This document shows positions 1 to 7,320 of a stretch of DNA of 20,829 nucleotides, in pieces; positions within the stretch are counted from its first letter, which is position 1; every line of letters begins with the position of its first letter. Position numbers and translations under genes: made by a program. A model generated the notes under the pieces. That model was not told where the DNA came from, did no database searches, and was given only the letters and a program-made list of their open reading frames with translations. The DNA is from CAG-791 sp963658405 (GTDB lineage Bacteria > Bacillota > Clostridia > Lachnospirales > Lachnospiraceae), in contig CAVKQI010000037.1 in NCBI GenBank assembly GCA_963658405.1, positions 1 through 20,829 of the forward strand. The letters are read 5' to 3'.

Positions 1-173
1 GACTCCTCAGCTGCTGCTTCCTCAGTGGACTCCTCAGCTGCTGCTTCCTCAGTAGTCTCCTCAGCTGCTGCCTCGGTAGATGCCTCAGCGGAAGCGCTGG
101 AAGAACCACAGCCAAACAGGAAAGTAGATGCCAGTGCGCAAACAACGACTGCTTCAACGATTCTCTTCTTCAT
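1..173 (-). CDS. Lipoprotein N-terminus, partial (cut by window edge)
   Basis: The gene begins with ATG at 173 and runs off the window at base 1, so only about 57 residues are visible. The start is supported by AAGGAGA about nine bases upstream (183-189). The N-terminus is a typical lipoprotein signal: MKKR, a hydrophobic stretch, then the lipobox LFGC with the acylated Cys at residue 22. It is followed by GSSSAS and a low-complexity Glu/Ala/Thr/Ser linker in which a nine-residue unit (TEEAAAEES) repeats, visible as 27-bp DNA repeats. Such linkers are common before the folded domain of secreted Clostridia lipoproteins, including ABC substrate-binding proteins, but the functional domain is outside the window, so no substrate can be named. 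A LuxR-type regulator gene lies directly upstream on the same strand. Confidence 0.85.
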   Translation of the reverse strand, partial: MKKRIVEAVVVCALASTFLFGCGSSSASAEASTEAAAEETTEEAAAEESTEEAAAEE

Positions 174-230
174 AATACATAATCTCCTTTTATTTTATGA
201 ACAAATTGTAAACAAGGTTTGAATACGAGA

Positions 231-279
231 AGTATATTAGCACTGGCTTTTTGTTTTTGTACCACCCGTACAGGGTGGT
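231..279 (-). promoter_or_regulatory. Promoter with upstream 19-bp dyad for the lipoprotein gene
   Basis: On the minus strand TATACT (231-236) is a fair -10 box, but the -35 position (CAAAAA) does not match consensus. A perfect inverted repeat ACCACCC-GTACA-GGGTGGT (261-279) is centred about 46 bases before the expected start site, the usual place for an activator. A regulator with a LuxR-type HTH is encoded immediately upstream. That this regulator binds the dyad is an inference. Confidence 0.5.
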
Positions 280-294
280 TTTCGCTGAAGTTTG

Positions 295-1230
295 TTAAGA
301 ATCTGTGAAATTAAGGGAATTTTCCGGGTGCATGCTCCCGATCAGCTTCCGTCTGCTGGTGATCTTTAATTTATAGAAAATACTCTTCATCGCCGACTTC
401 ACCGTGTTCTCACTGATGTACAGACGCTCTGCGATCTCGCGGTTGGTCAGTCCCTGGGAGGCCATGGAGGCGATCTCCTGCTCCCGCCTGGTCAGTTTCT
501 GTACATTACCCGCCTTGCCCCGCAGCTGCAGCTGCAGTACCTCCGCGATCTCGCCGATGGCGCCGTCGCTGTGCCGCTGCAGGGAGACCACTGCCTCGAT
601 CGTCACGGGTATGCGGTGCAGCAGGAAATAATCATAGATATCCTCTGCATGGAGCCGCAGATCCTCTGCCTCCACCACCAGCACCTCGGACTTTTCGGCT
701 ATATCCGTCAGGAAGCTTCTGCTCAGCTCATCCCGTCTGTAATTTTCCCTCTCATTATAGAGAAAAAAGAACCGCCATCCCGGCACCGGTGATGACCCCA
801 TTTTGCAAAGAAACGCATAAAAATCCGCTTCGTCCACCCGCTCCATGCCGCCAAATACCACCGCTATGCCCGGCTTGCCGCTCTGGCGCCTCTTTTTCCA
901 GATCTCCTGCATCCTCTCCATAATGATCCGGCGCTGCCGCTGATTCAGGCAGAAATCCCTGCAGCCCTCCACCGCTTCCGGCACCCGGCCCTCAAACAGA
1001 AATTGCAGAAACTGCTCCCACATTCTCTTCTGCTCATCCTCTCTGGACGGAAAAAGCATTACCTCTCTCTCCAGCGCCTCTGCGCAGTCCCGGGCAAAGG
1101 TCAGCTTGCCGAAATGCACCGGTGCGCAGAGGACCGTCATATAGGAGTGACGGCTCCGCTCCAGCTGGCGCCTTGCCTTTTCTGTGTAGAAATGTTCTTT
1201 TTTCTTTTCGTCTGTATTCTCTGCTGTCAT
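295..1230 (-). CDS. LuxR-family transcriptional regulator, MalT-like but short
   Basis: A 311-residue protein when started at ATG 1230 (AGGGG six bases upstream); an in-frame ATG at 1269 would add 13 residues but has no clear ribosome site. The C-terminus is a LuxR-type HTH: LTRREQEIASMASQGLTNREIAERLYISENTVKS, given here as the segment from LTRREQEI through ENTVKS, with the conserved E, G, N-EIA and T-V-K positions. The N-terminal part resembles the ATPase region of MalT/LAL regulators (CAPVHFGKLTFARD, then a possible Walker B in GIAVVFGGMERVDEADF). The P-loop is degenerate, with GKL in place of GKT/S, and the long TPR region of full MalT proteins (about 900 residues) is missing. It is therefore probably a reduced regulator whose ligand cannot be read from sequence. 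The downstream lipoprotein gene and the dyad between them are the obvious candidate target. Confidence 0.82.
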   Translation of the reverse strand: MTAENTDEKKKEHFYTEKARRQLERSRHSYMTVLCAPVHFGKLTFARDCAEALEREVMLFPSREDEQKRMWEQFLQFLFEGRVPEAVEGCRDFCLNQRQRRIIMERMQEIWKKRRQSGKPGIAVVFGGMERVDEADFYAFLCKMGSSPVPGWRFFFLYNERENYRRDELSRSFLTDIAEKSEVLVVEAEDLRLHAEDIYDYFLLHRIPVTIEAVVSLQRHSDGAIGEIAEVLQLQLRGKAGNVQKLTRREQEIASMASQGLTNREIAERLYISENTVKSAMKSIFYKLKITSRRKLIGSMHPENSLNFTDS

Positions 1231-1297
1231 GCCTGCCCCTGTTTTTCTGCCGGATCTCCTGTTACACATCCTGTTACGGTTATCTTACACCCTTGCT

Positions 1298-1325
1298 ACT
1301 ATACTGACCTTGTCAGATAAAACAA
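1298..1325 (-). promoter_or_regulatory. Putative promoter of the LuxR-type regulator gene
   Basis: On the minus strand TTGTTT (1320-1325), a 16-base spacer and TATAGT (1298-1303) precede the regulator gene. The spacer contains a short inverted repeat CTGAC-CTT-GTCAG (1304-1316) that could be an operator. The -35 match is weak. Confidence 0.4.
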
Positions 1326-1410
1326 ATACACTTTTGAAGCAGATTAATTTTTAATATCGATATTGCTCTATAGCGCAGTCGCTGCAGGAAGCAGCAGAAA
1401 GAGGTAAAAA

Positions 1411-1566
1411 ATGATCATTATGATTATGTTATGTGTCCTGGGTATTATCGTCGCCGGCGTTTATGTAGCATTTGCACCGGATCTTGCCGCTCATACCGGT
1501 CATTCCACCCACTCCGTCCATCACTGCACCGCAACGCACAGCCCTCTGCAGGGACCGCTGCTTTAA
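1411..1566 (+). CDS. Small His-rich membrane protein (51 residues), function unknown
   Basis: This short frame starts at ATG 1411, with AAGAGG about seven bases upstream, and ends at TAA 1564-1566. Residues 1-22 form one hydrophobic segment (MIIMIMLCVLGIIVAGVYVA), a likely membrane anchor. The remaining tail is polar and very rich in histidine (HTGHSTHSVHHC within residues 28-39, plus another His later), with one Cys. Such a tail could bind metal ions, but this is an inference. The gene stands alone on the plus strand between two minus-strand genes and is followed by a strong terminator, which supports it being expressed. No family is recognised. A 12-bp palindrome AATATCGATATT lies upstream at 1353-1364. 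Confidence 0.6.
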   Translation: MIIMIMLCVLGIIVAGVYVAFAPDLAAHTGHSTHSVHHCTATHSPLQGPLL

Positions 1567-1624
1567 TATAGATTATCTCACAATAAAGGAATTCCTATGA
1601 CAAAACCGAAAAACAGGCCTTTAA

Positions 1625-1674
1625 AAAAGCTGTTTCGTGTCCCCGCCTCCAGGTCACACGAAACAGCTTTTCTG
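1625..1674. terminator. Bidirectional intrinsic terminator
   Basis: A perfect 16-bp stem (AAAAGCTGTTTCGTGT at 1625-1640 with its complement at 1656-1671) encloses a 15-base loop. T-rich tracts follow on both strands. It can serve the small plus-strand gene ending at 1566 and the minus-strand MATE gene ending at 1682. Confidence 0.9.
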
Positions 1675-1681
1675 TTTATTT

Positions 1682-3055
1682 CTAACTTATATCATCCCGT
1701 GTGATATTCTTCAGCCACTTTCCTTTTTTATAATGAATAAAGTTAAACGGCATCTTGAACATCTCATCGCAGCAGGTCATCAGATACACCACCATCGGCG
1801 GAAATTTCCACACGAAGGCACTCAGGAAAGCCAGCGGCACAAAGACCACCCACATGGCTACGGTATCCATGATCAGACCGTATCGGGCATCTCCGCCGGC
1901 CCGGAAGAGGCCGCAGATCATGGTGGTATTCAGTCCCTGTCCCAGGATGCAGACGCAGTTGATATACAGCATGATACTTAAATAGCTCTGCGCCACGGCA
2001 GACAGGGAGGTAAACATCAGAATAAGCGGCTTGATGGCGACGATCAATCCACCGGCTGCCAGGCAGGACCAGAAGGTTATCCACAGAATTCTCCGGGAAT
2101 GGTCTCTTACCTGGTCCATATGGCCGGCACCGATCTCTTTGCCGATGACGATGGCCGCCCCGTAGGAGACACCGAAGACGAAGACGCTGCACAGGTCTCT
2201 GGCCGCAGAGACTATGGAATTAGCCGCCACGATGTCCGTGCCCATATGGCCCAGCACCACCGTATAGGCGGAGAATCCCGCCCCCCACAGAAACTCATTG
2301 CCCAGTGCCGGCAGGGAGTATTTGCGAAAATCCGACAGAAGCGGCCTGCTCCATGCCTTCAGGAGCTTTGCGTCTATCTGAAAATCCTTCTGATGAAGGG
2401 CATCTGCGATGCAGATCAGCAGCTCGCAGCTTCTGGCGATCAGGGTGCCGATGGCCACGCCCAGCACGCCCAGCTTCGGTGCGCCGAAAAGACCGAAGAT
2501 AAATACCGAATTCATAAAAATATTGATGCACAGCGCCGCGCCGGCCATAGCCGTGGCTGTCCGCACCCGCTCTATACTCTTGATGATGCACTCATATACC
2601 TGGGATGCGCCCATGAGCAGATAGGACCAGCCCACCACCCGCAGGTAGACTTCTCCCGTGGCGATCAGCTCCGGATCATTGGTATAGATCCGCATGAGCA
2701 TCCCCGGTGCGAACACCGCTGCCATCGTAAAGACCAGAGATACTGCCATGGAGAACTTGATACCCATTCCCAGCAGGATCTCGATGGTCTTTTTATCCCC
2801 TTTTCCCCAGTACTGCGCCGCCATGACCACGATACCGGAGGCCAGTCCTGTATAAAACAGATAGAGGATAAACTGGACCTGGTTGGCCAGAGAGACCGCC
2901 GAAATAGCGGTCTGGCTGACATAGCCCAGCATGATGACGTCCGCCGAATTGACTGCCGCACTGATCAGGTTCTGCAATGTCATCGGCAGAACAATGATCA
3001 GCAGCTGATGATAAAAGTTGCTGTTGCTGTTTTTTCCCACTGTTGTCTTTCCCAT
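1682..3055 (-). CDS. MATE family efflux transporter
   Basis: A 457-residue polytopic membrane protein of normal MATE length. It has about twelve hydrophobic segments in two similar halves: each half begins with a helix followed by a conserved pattern, PMTLQNLISAAVNSADVIMLG near residues 24-44 and the counterpart LPALGNEFLWGAGFSAYTVVLG near the middle. MATE proteins are cation-coupled (Na+ or H+) antiporters that export drugs and metabolites; the substrate here is not predictable. The start at 3055 gives the expected short N-terminal arm, although the ribosome site (GAAGG) is very close to the ATG. It lies 66 bases downstream of the alpha-galactosidase gene on the same strand and may be co-transcribed past a weak hairpin. 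The end is served by the terminator at 1625-1674. Confidence 0.9.
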   Translation of the reverse strand: MGKTTVGKNSNSNFYHQLLIIVLPMTLQNLISAAVNSADVIMLGYVSQTAISAVSLANQVQFILYLFYTGLASGIVVMAAQYWGKGDKKTIEILLGMGIKFSMAVSLVFTMAAVFAPGMLMRIYTNDPELIATGEVYLRVVGWSYLLMGASQVYECIIKSIERVRTATAMAGAALCINIFMNSVFIFGLFGAPKLGVLGVAIGTLIARSCELLICIADALHQKDFQIDAKLLKAWSRPLLSDFRKYSLPALGNEFLWGAGFSAYTVVLGHMGTDIVAANSIVSAARDLCSVFVFGVSYGAAIVIGKEIGAGHMDQVRDHSRRILWITFWSCLAAGGLIVAIKPLILMFTSLSAVAQSYLSIMLYINCVCILGQGLNTTMICGLFRAGGDARYGLIMDTVAMWVVFVPLAFLSAFVWKFPPMVVYLMTCCDEMFKMPFNFIHYKKGKWLKNITRDDIS

Positions 3056-3089
3056 CCTTCATCCAAAACGGCGCCGGGACGTCACGCCA

Positions 3090-3116
3090 TAAATATAAAA
3101 GAGCCTTTAGCGCTCC
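3090..3116 (-). terminator. Weak hairpin with T-rich tail after the alpha-galactosidase gene
   Basis: On the minus strand GAGC-GCTAAAG-GCTC (3115-3101) is followed by TTTTATATTTAT. The four-pair stem is weak, so this may reduce rather than stop transcription into the MATE gene. Confidence 0.3.
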
Positions 3117-3121
3117 ATTCT

Positions 3122-5353
3122 TTACTCTGCCATCTGCAGATGATACAGCCGGGCTGCAAAATCACCGGGCTCATTGCCCACCTGCAGGCCGCACTGCATC
3201 AGTTCATCGCCGTAGAGCTTCTGCACATTCTCCGGCTTCTTCTGCGCTTCCTCCTCCGGTGTCAGCGCCACGCGCTCCACGCTATAGAGTGCATCGCTGC
3301 AAAGTCCCCGCAGGCCGATCATCAGGCTCCGGGCTGTGGACTTCGCCAGCACCTGCACATAGGTGACCAGGGCTTCTTTCTGATCCTTGGACACCACCAT
3401 GTAGCAGTCAAAGGTCTCCTCGCCGTCCCAGGAATGCAGGCGATAGTAATCACCCTCTGCCACCAGCTCATGATAGCGGTGATAGAGCGCCACCTGTCCG
3501 GGGATCTGCGCCTTTTCCTCCTCCGGCAGCTTGGTGATATCCAGCTCATAGCCAAAGGTACCTGCCAGCGCCACCGCTGCTCTGGTGGCCATGGAAGTGG
3601 TCCTTCCCACCATGCCGTAGGGCACATCCCCGATGTGGGCGCCCATGGTGGAAAGCGGATAGCACAGGGCGGTTCCTTCCTGGATCCGCAGACGCTCAAT
3701 GGCATCGTTATTGTCGGAGCACCAGATCTGAGGGCTGTAATAGAGCATGCCGGGATCAAAGCGCGCACCGCCGCCGGAGCAGTTCTCCAGCAAGAGGTCA
3801 GGGAACTCCTGCACCAGGCGCTCCTGCAGATCATAGACGCCCAGGACGAATCGGTGGAACAGCTCCTGCTGCTGCTCGGCCGGCAGGATGACATTGCCCA
3901 TATCGCAAAGTTCTCTGTTCATGTCCCACTTCACATAGTCGATGGGGGCGCTGTGCAGGATCTTTGCCACCTTGTCATACACATGATCCCGCACTTCTTT
4001 TCGGGAAAGATCCAGCACATACTGCTCTCTGCTCTGGGTAGGCTCCCGGTTTACCAGCTGCAGTGCCCAGTCCGAGTGCGCTCTGTACAGATCGGAATCC
4101 GGGGAGATCATCTCGGGCTCGAACCAGATACCGAACTTCATCCCCAGCTTCTTTACCTCTTCTACCAGGTGCGGCAGGCCTCCCCGGAGCTTTTCCTCGT
4201 TGACATACCAGTCTCCCAGGGAAGAATTGTCCAGGTTGCGGTGGCCGAACCAGCCGTCATCCATGACCAGCATCTCGATGCCGGACTTCTTTGCCTCTGC
4301 GGCGATGGCCAGGAGCTTGTCCGTATCAAAGTCGAAGTAGGTAGCCTCCCAGTTGTTGATCAGGATCGGGCGGGGCTGATGGAGATAAGGGCTGCGGATC
4401 AGGTGATTTCTGTAAAAATCATGGAAGGAATGGGTCATCGCATTCAATCCTTCAGAGGAGTAGACCATCACCGTCTCCGGTGTCTGGAAATGCGCTCCTG
4501 CCTCCAGCTTCCAGGTAAAATACTCCTCATTGATGCCCATGCTCATCCGCACGCTGTTGTGCGGGGTGCGCTCCACCTGGGCCCTGAAATTGCCGGAGTA
4601 GACAAAATGCATGGCGTAGACTTCTCCTGCATCCTGGGTGGTCTCCGGACGCACCAGTGCCATGAAAGGATGCTCCTGATGGCTGGATTTGCCGCGGATA
4701 GAGGAAACCGCCTGGGTGCCGAAATGCACCTTCTCCCGCTGGATCCTTCTCTCCCTCGCCCACGCACCGGTCAGGGTGATCATCTCAAAGTGATGGTTGT
4801 CCATATCCAGGCAGGCACTGTAGGCCTTGTCGATCATCAGGGGAGCTGTGCCTCTGTTTTCGATCCGGGCGCTGCGGGTGATGACATCTTCCTTTGCAAA
4901 TACGGAATATAAGAGCACTACGCGCAGAGAGAGTATCTTATCCTCCAGAACCAGACACAGCGTATCCACTTCCTCCTCTGTGCCGAAGGAAGCCGGCAGT
5001 CCCTCCAGGGAAGGCTTGCCCCTGGTGATGGTGTGGTCTGCATAAAACAGCTCTGCACCGTTCTGTCCCTGCTCATTCCGAACATCCAGGCAGCTTCTGC
5101 GGTAATCGCCCACACCGCCTGTGGGATATTCCATGGGGAACACATCCAGGAATCCCGCTTTTTCTCTCTTTAAGACAGCAGGGGTAAACGGCAGCTCATT
5201 GGTGCGCATACAGTAAGCGCCGCAGGTATGCCGGAGCTTTTTTCCATAATAAAGATGCCCCACATACCCATCCGGTGTGATGCCGATCATATATGTCGTA
5301 TTGTTGGTATCCAGCTTGAAAATTTTCTGTGCTTCATCGTAGAAAATACTCAT
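3122..5353 (-). CDS. Alpha-galactosidase, glycoside hydrolase family 36
   Basis: A 743-residue protein that releases terminal alpha-1,6-galactose from melibiose, raffinose and related oligosaccharides. There is no signal peptide, so it acts in the cytoplasm on imported sugars. The start is ATG 5353 with AGGAGG five bases upstream; the open frame continues another 32 codons upstream but only through palindromic repeat DNA. GH36 landmarks are clear: DDGWFG near residue 365, the nucleophile Asp477 in YVKWDMN, CSGGGARFDPGM, and the acid/base Asp547 in WCSDNNDAIERL. The two Asp positions agree to one residue with my recollection of the Geobacillus AgaB pair (478/548). No sugar transporter adjoins it; a MATE exporter follows. 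A 250-base leader with several hairpins lies between its likely promoter (5610-5639) and the gene. Confidence 0.95.
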   Translation of the reverse strand: MSIFYDEAQKIFKLDTNNTTYMIGITPDGYVGHLYYGKKLRHTCGAYCMRTNELPFTPAVLKREKAGFLDVFPMEYPTGGVGDYRRSCLDVRNEQGQNGAELFYADHTITRGKPSLEGLPASFGTEEEVDTLCLVLEDKILSLRVVLLYSVFAKEDVITRSARIENRGTAPLMIDKAYSACLDMDNHHFEMITLTGAWARERRIQREKVHFGTQAVSSIRGKSSHQEHPFMALVRPETTQDAGEVYAMHFVYSGNFRAQVERTPHNSVRMSMGINEEYFTWKLEAGAHFQTPETVMVYSSEGLNAMTHSFHDFYRNHLIRSPYLHQPRPILINNWEATYFDFDTDKLLAIAAEAKKSGIEMLVMDDGWFGHRNLDNSSLGDWYVNEEKLRGGLPHLVEEVKKLGMKFGIWFEPEMISPDSDLYRAHSDWALQLVNREPTQSREQYVLDLSRKEVRDHVYDKVAKILHSAPIDYVKWDMNRELCDMGNVILPAEQQQELFHRFVLGVYDLQERLVQEFPDLLLENCSGGGARFDPGMLYYSPQIWCSDNNDAIERLRIQEGTALCYPLSTMGAHIGDVPYGMVGRTTSMATRAAVALAGTFGYELDITKLPEEEKAQIPGQVALYHRYHELVAEGDYYRLHSWDGEETFDCYMVVSKDQKEALVTYVQVLAKSTARSLMIGLRGLCSDALYSVERVALTPEEEAQKKPENVQKLYGDELMQCGLQVGNEPGDFAARLYHLQMAE

Positions 5354-5365
5354 TTTTCCTCCTAT

Positions 5366-5417
5366 GCCGCTGCCTGCAGCGGCTGCACGAGGAGAATTTC
5401 GCGAAGGCGAATTCTCC
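5366..5417 (-). repeat. Two-hairpin dispersed repeat, copy A
   Basis: Hairpin 1 is GCCGCTGC-CT-GCAGCGGC (5366-5383). After a 7-base spacer comes hairpin 2 (5391-5417), with arms GGAGAATTTCGC and GCGAATTCTCC and one unpaired T. It sits directly next to the AGGAGG of the alpha-galactosidase gene. Related copies are at 5505-5557, 9500-9526 (half), 19000-19052 and 20784-20829 (cut by the window edge). Confidence 0.85.
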
Positions 5418-5427
5418 GATGTGATCC

Positions 5428-5455
5428 CCATGGATGCCGCCTGCGGCATCCATGG
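5428..5455. repeat. Perfect 28-base palindrome in the alpha-galactosidase leader
   Basis: CCATGGATGCCGC and its exact complement are separated by only CT, giving a 13-bp stem. It lies between copies A and B of the two-hairpin repeat. No second copy was seen in the window. Confidence 0.8.
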
Positions 5456-5457
5456 CG

Positions 5458-5491
5458 TTTGAAAGAAATGCCATCGGGCATTTCTTTCAAA
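5458..5491. repeat. Perfect 34-base inverted repeat, second palindrome family, copy 1
   Basis: TTTGAAAGAAATGCC (5458-5472) and its complement (5477-5491) flank ATCG. A diverged relative with the same core GAAATGCCATC lies at 7321-7354 after the rlmI-like gene. It could fold as a terminator-like stem in the alpha-galactosidase leader, but no clear T tract follows on the minus strand. Confidence 0.8.
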
Positions 5492-5504
5492 TTTTCCTCT
5501 TTCT

Positions 5505-5557
5505 GCCGCTGCTTTGCAGCGGCAACGCGAAGGGAATTTCGCGAAGGCGAATTCCCT
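5505..5557 (-). repeat. Two-hairpin dispersed repeat, copy B
   Basis: Hairpin 1 is GCCGCTGC-TTT-GCAGCGGC (5505-5523); hairpin 2 (5531-5557) has arms AGGGAATTTCGC and GCGAATTCCCT. Compared with copy A, two base pairs in hairpin 2 changed on both sides (G-C to A-T, A-T to G-C), so pairing is kept. The spacer is again 7 bases and the unpaired T is kept. A tail GATGCGATTACG follows, like that at copy C. Confidence 0.85.
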
Positions 5558-5609
5558 GATGCGATTACGAATTGATGACGTTTACGACTGCTGAAGATAT
5601 TCAAAGTAT

Positions 5610-5639
5610 ATTATATGCCAAAATGCTCTTCTATGTCGT
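5610..5639 (-). promoter_or_regulatory. Likely promoter of the alpha-galactosidase gene
   Basis: On the minus strand ACGACA (5634-5639), an 18-base spacer and a perfect TATAAT (5610-5615) lie downstream of the tRNA terminator and about 250 bases before the gene. The transcript would begin with the palindrome cluster as leader. Confidence 0.6.
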
Positions 5640-5732
5640 TTTGTTTTGTAATCATGGTACGTTGTTGTAAAAGCCCAGAGACTGCAGGATTCCTCGCCGC
5701 GGCTGTGCAGCCTGCACGCTGAAAATTCCCAC

Positions 5733-5764
5733 AAAAAAATCTCCTGCAGGAAACCTGCAGGAGA
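5733..5764 (-). terminator. Intrinsic terminator of tRNA-Pro
   Basis: On the minus strand a perfect 11-bp stem TCTCCTGCAGG-TTT-CCTGCAGGAGA is followed by seven T. It starts about ten bases after the tRNA 3' end. Confidence 0.95.
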
Positions 5765-5774
5765 CTCTCCATCG

Positions 5775-5848
5775 TCGAAGCGACGTGATTCGAACACGCG
5801 ACCTCTGCGTCCCGAACGCAGCGCTCTACCAAGCTGAGCCACGCTTCG
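5775..5848 (-). tRNA. tRNA-Pro (anticodon CGG)
   Basis: A 74-base cloverleaf on the minus strand: acceptor stem CGAAGCG/CGCTTCG, D-arm GCTCAGCTTGGTAGAGC, anticodon stem CTGCG/CGCAG around loop TTCGGGA (anticodon CGG, reading CCG), and T-arm CGTGTTCGAATCACG. The discriminator is A, followed by CGA, so CCA is not encoded and must be added afterwards. A strong promoter and terminator flank it, so it is probably a single-gene transcription unit. Confidence 0.95.
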
Positions 5849-5879
5849 ATTTAATGTGCCGCGTTTTGCGACACATCAC

Positions 5880-5908
5880 ATCATACAAGATTCCGCCCCG
5901 CCTGTCAA
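5880..5908 (-). promoter_or_regulatory. Strong promoter of tRNA-Pro
   Basis: On the minus strand a perfect TTGACA (5903-5908), a 17-base spacer and TATGAT (5880-5885) precede the tRNA by about 30 bases. The TGA stop of the upstream MATE gene lies inside the TTGACA box. Confidence 0.85.
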
Positions 5909-7269
5909 GAGGCTTCTTTTCCCGCCGGGTTTAATCTTTTCTCGATCTGCCTGGACACAAACAGCCAGGCCACACCGGTGAAAATGCCTGCCGACAGCCA
6001 GGCCATGGGGTCGCTGAAGCAGGCCAGGGGATAACTGACGATATGCATGGCCGCCACGGCAGTGATCAGCCGGGCCAGCAGCTCCACCACGCCGCCCATC
6101 ATGGGCAGGAATCCGAAACCGCAGCCCTGCATGATATTCCGGAAGATAAAGATCATGCTCAGCGGCACAAAGAAGAACACCGACATATAGATGTACGTTT
6201 TCGCCCAGGGCAGCATCTCATTGATATCCACATCCCCGGAGAAGAACAGCATCAGACCCGGCTTTAAGAGCAGCACCACCAGCACGGCTGCAATCACAGA
6301 GTAAATGCAGCTGATCAGCACCGCGGCCCGGACGCCTTCCTTCAGGCGTTTGTAATCTCCTTTGCCGTAATTCTGTCCGCCGTAGCTGGCCATAGTCTGT
6401 CCCATAGCCATCATGCCCTGGGTCACCAGGTTCTCCACCTTGCCGGCAGCCGTAAACGCTGCCACTGCCGTAGAGCCGAAGAGGTTGATGGCCGACTGCA
6501 TGATCATGGTGCCGGACGCGGTGATGGCGAACTGCAGCGCCATGGGAATGCCCATGGTCAGCTGATGCTTCGTATCGCCCCCGTTCAGCCGCCAGTGTCT
6601 TGCCGCCGGCGTCAGCACCGGTACTTTCTTATAAATATAGATAAGACACAGCACCGCGGAGATTCCCTGGGACAGGTTGGTAGCCACCGCCGCGCCTGCC
6701 GTTCCCATGTGGAAATTGATGATGAACACCAGATCCAGCACGACATTCACGCAGGCGGAAAAGACCAGGAAAAACAGCGGCACCTTGCTGTTTCCCACCG
6801 ACCGCATAAAAGCCGAAAACAGATTGTAAAACACATTCGTCACCAGGCCAAAGCTGATGATGATGATATAGCTGTAGGCGTCCTCAAAGATATCCGCCGG
6901 CGTATTCATCAGACCCAGAAGCGGCCGCATGATCGACACACTGAAGGCCGTCAGGATCACCGCTGCCAGCAGGGAAAGAAGGATGCCGTTGGCCACGCTC
7001 CTTCGCACATGCTCCTCGTCTCCGGCCCCGTAGCGTTGAGACGTCAGAACACTGAACCCCGCCGTCAGGCCCTGGGACAAACCGGTCAAAAGGAACATGA
7101 CCGTACCGGTGGAGCCTACCGCTGCCAGCGCTCCCGCCCCCACAAACCGACCCACGATGATGGTGTCCGCCATATTATAGAACTGCTGGAATATATTGCC
7201 GATGATCAGGGGCAACGTAAATTTCAAAATAATAGAAAGGGGTTTCCCCTGTGTCATATCCTGTTCCAT
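5905..7269 (-). CDS. MATE family efflux transporter (second copy)
   Basis: A 454-residue membrane protein when started at ATG 7269, which has AGGAGA five bases upstream. An open frame extends 25 codons further but only through a palindromic repeat. The N-terminus (MTQGKPLSIILKFTLPLIIG, then FQQFYNMADTIIVG) is the signature start of a large Clostridia MATE subfamily. About twelve hydrophobic segments follow in two homologous halves, the second beginning near GIPMALQFAITASGTMIMQS. These proteins are cation-driven exporters of drugs or metabolites; the substrate is unknown. It is clearly different in sequence from the MATE at 1682-3055, so it is not a recent duplicate. It lies 89 bases after the rlmI-like gene with a hairpin between, and its stop overlaps the tRNA promoter. 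Confidence 0.93.
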   Translation of the reverse strand: MEQDMTQGKPLSIILKFTLPLIIGNIFQQFYNMADTIIVGRFVGAGALAAVGSTGTVMFLLTGLSQGLTAGFSVLTSQRYGAGDEEHVRRSVANGILLSLLAAVILTAFSVSIMRPLLGLMNTPADIFEDAYSYIIIISFGLVTNVFYNLFSAFMRSVGNSKVPLFFLVFSACVNVVLDLVFIINFHMGTAGAAVATNLSQGISAVLCLIYIYKKVPVLTPAARHWRLNGGDTKHQLTMGIPMALQFAITASGTMIMQSAINLFGSTAVAAFTAAGKVENLVTQGMMAMGQTMASYGGQNYGKGDYKRLKEGVRAAVLISCIYSVIAAVLVVLLLKPGLMLFFSGDVDINEMLPWAKTYIYMSVFFFVPLSMIFIFRNIMQGCGFGFLPMMGGVVELLARLITAVAAMHIVSYPLACFSDPMAWLSAGIFTGVAWLFVSRQIEKRLNPAGKEAS

Positions 7270-7320
7270 GATCTCTCCTGTTTCTCTTTCCTGCCCTGCA
7301 GGAAGCATCCCGATCAGGGA

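Noticed and set aside
261..279. The ACCACCC dyad as a terminator of the LuxR-type gene
   Set aside because: No T tract follows the stem in the direction of transcription, and its position fits an operator better.
1353..1364. The palindrome AATATCGATATT upstream of the His-rich peptide gene
   Set aside because: A single 12-bp A/T-rich palindrome can occur by chance. No matching -10/-35 pair could be fixed around it, so it is only mentioned in passing.
2099..4912. A 937-codon open frame on the plus strand across the MATE and alpha-galactosidase genes
   Set aside because: It runs antisense to two well-supported genes with clear family motifs. Its translation is rich in His, Gln and Asp, with no recognisable domain, as expected from the complement of high-GC codons.
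5582..5842. Open frames on the minus strand over tRNA-Pro
   Set aside because: The beginning (MAQLGRALRSGRR) is simply the translated tRNA sequence, a common false gene.
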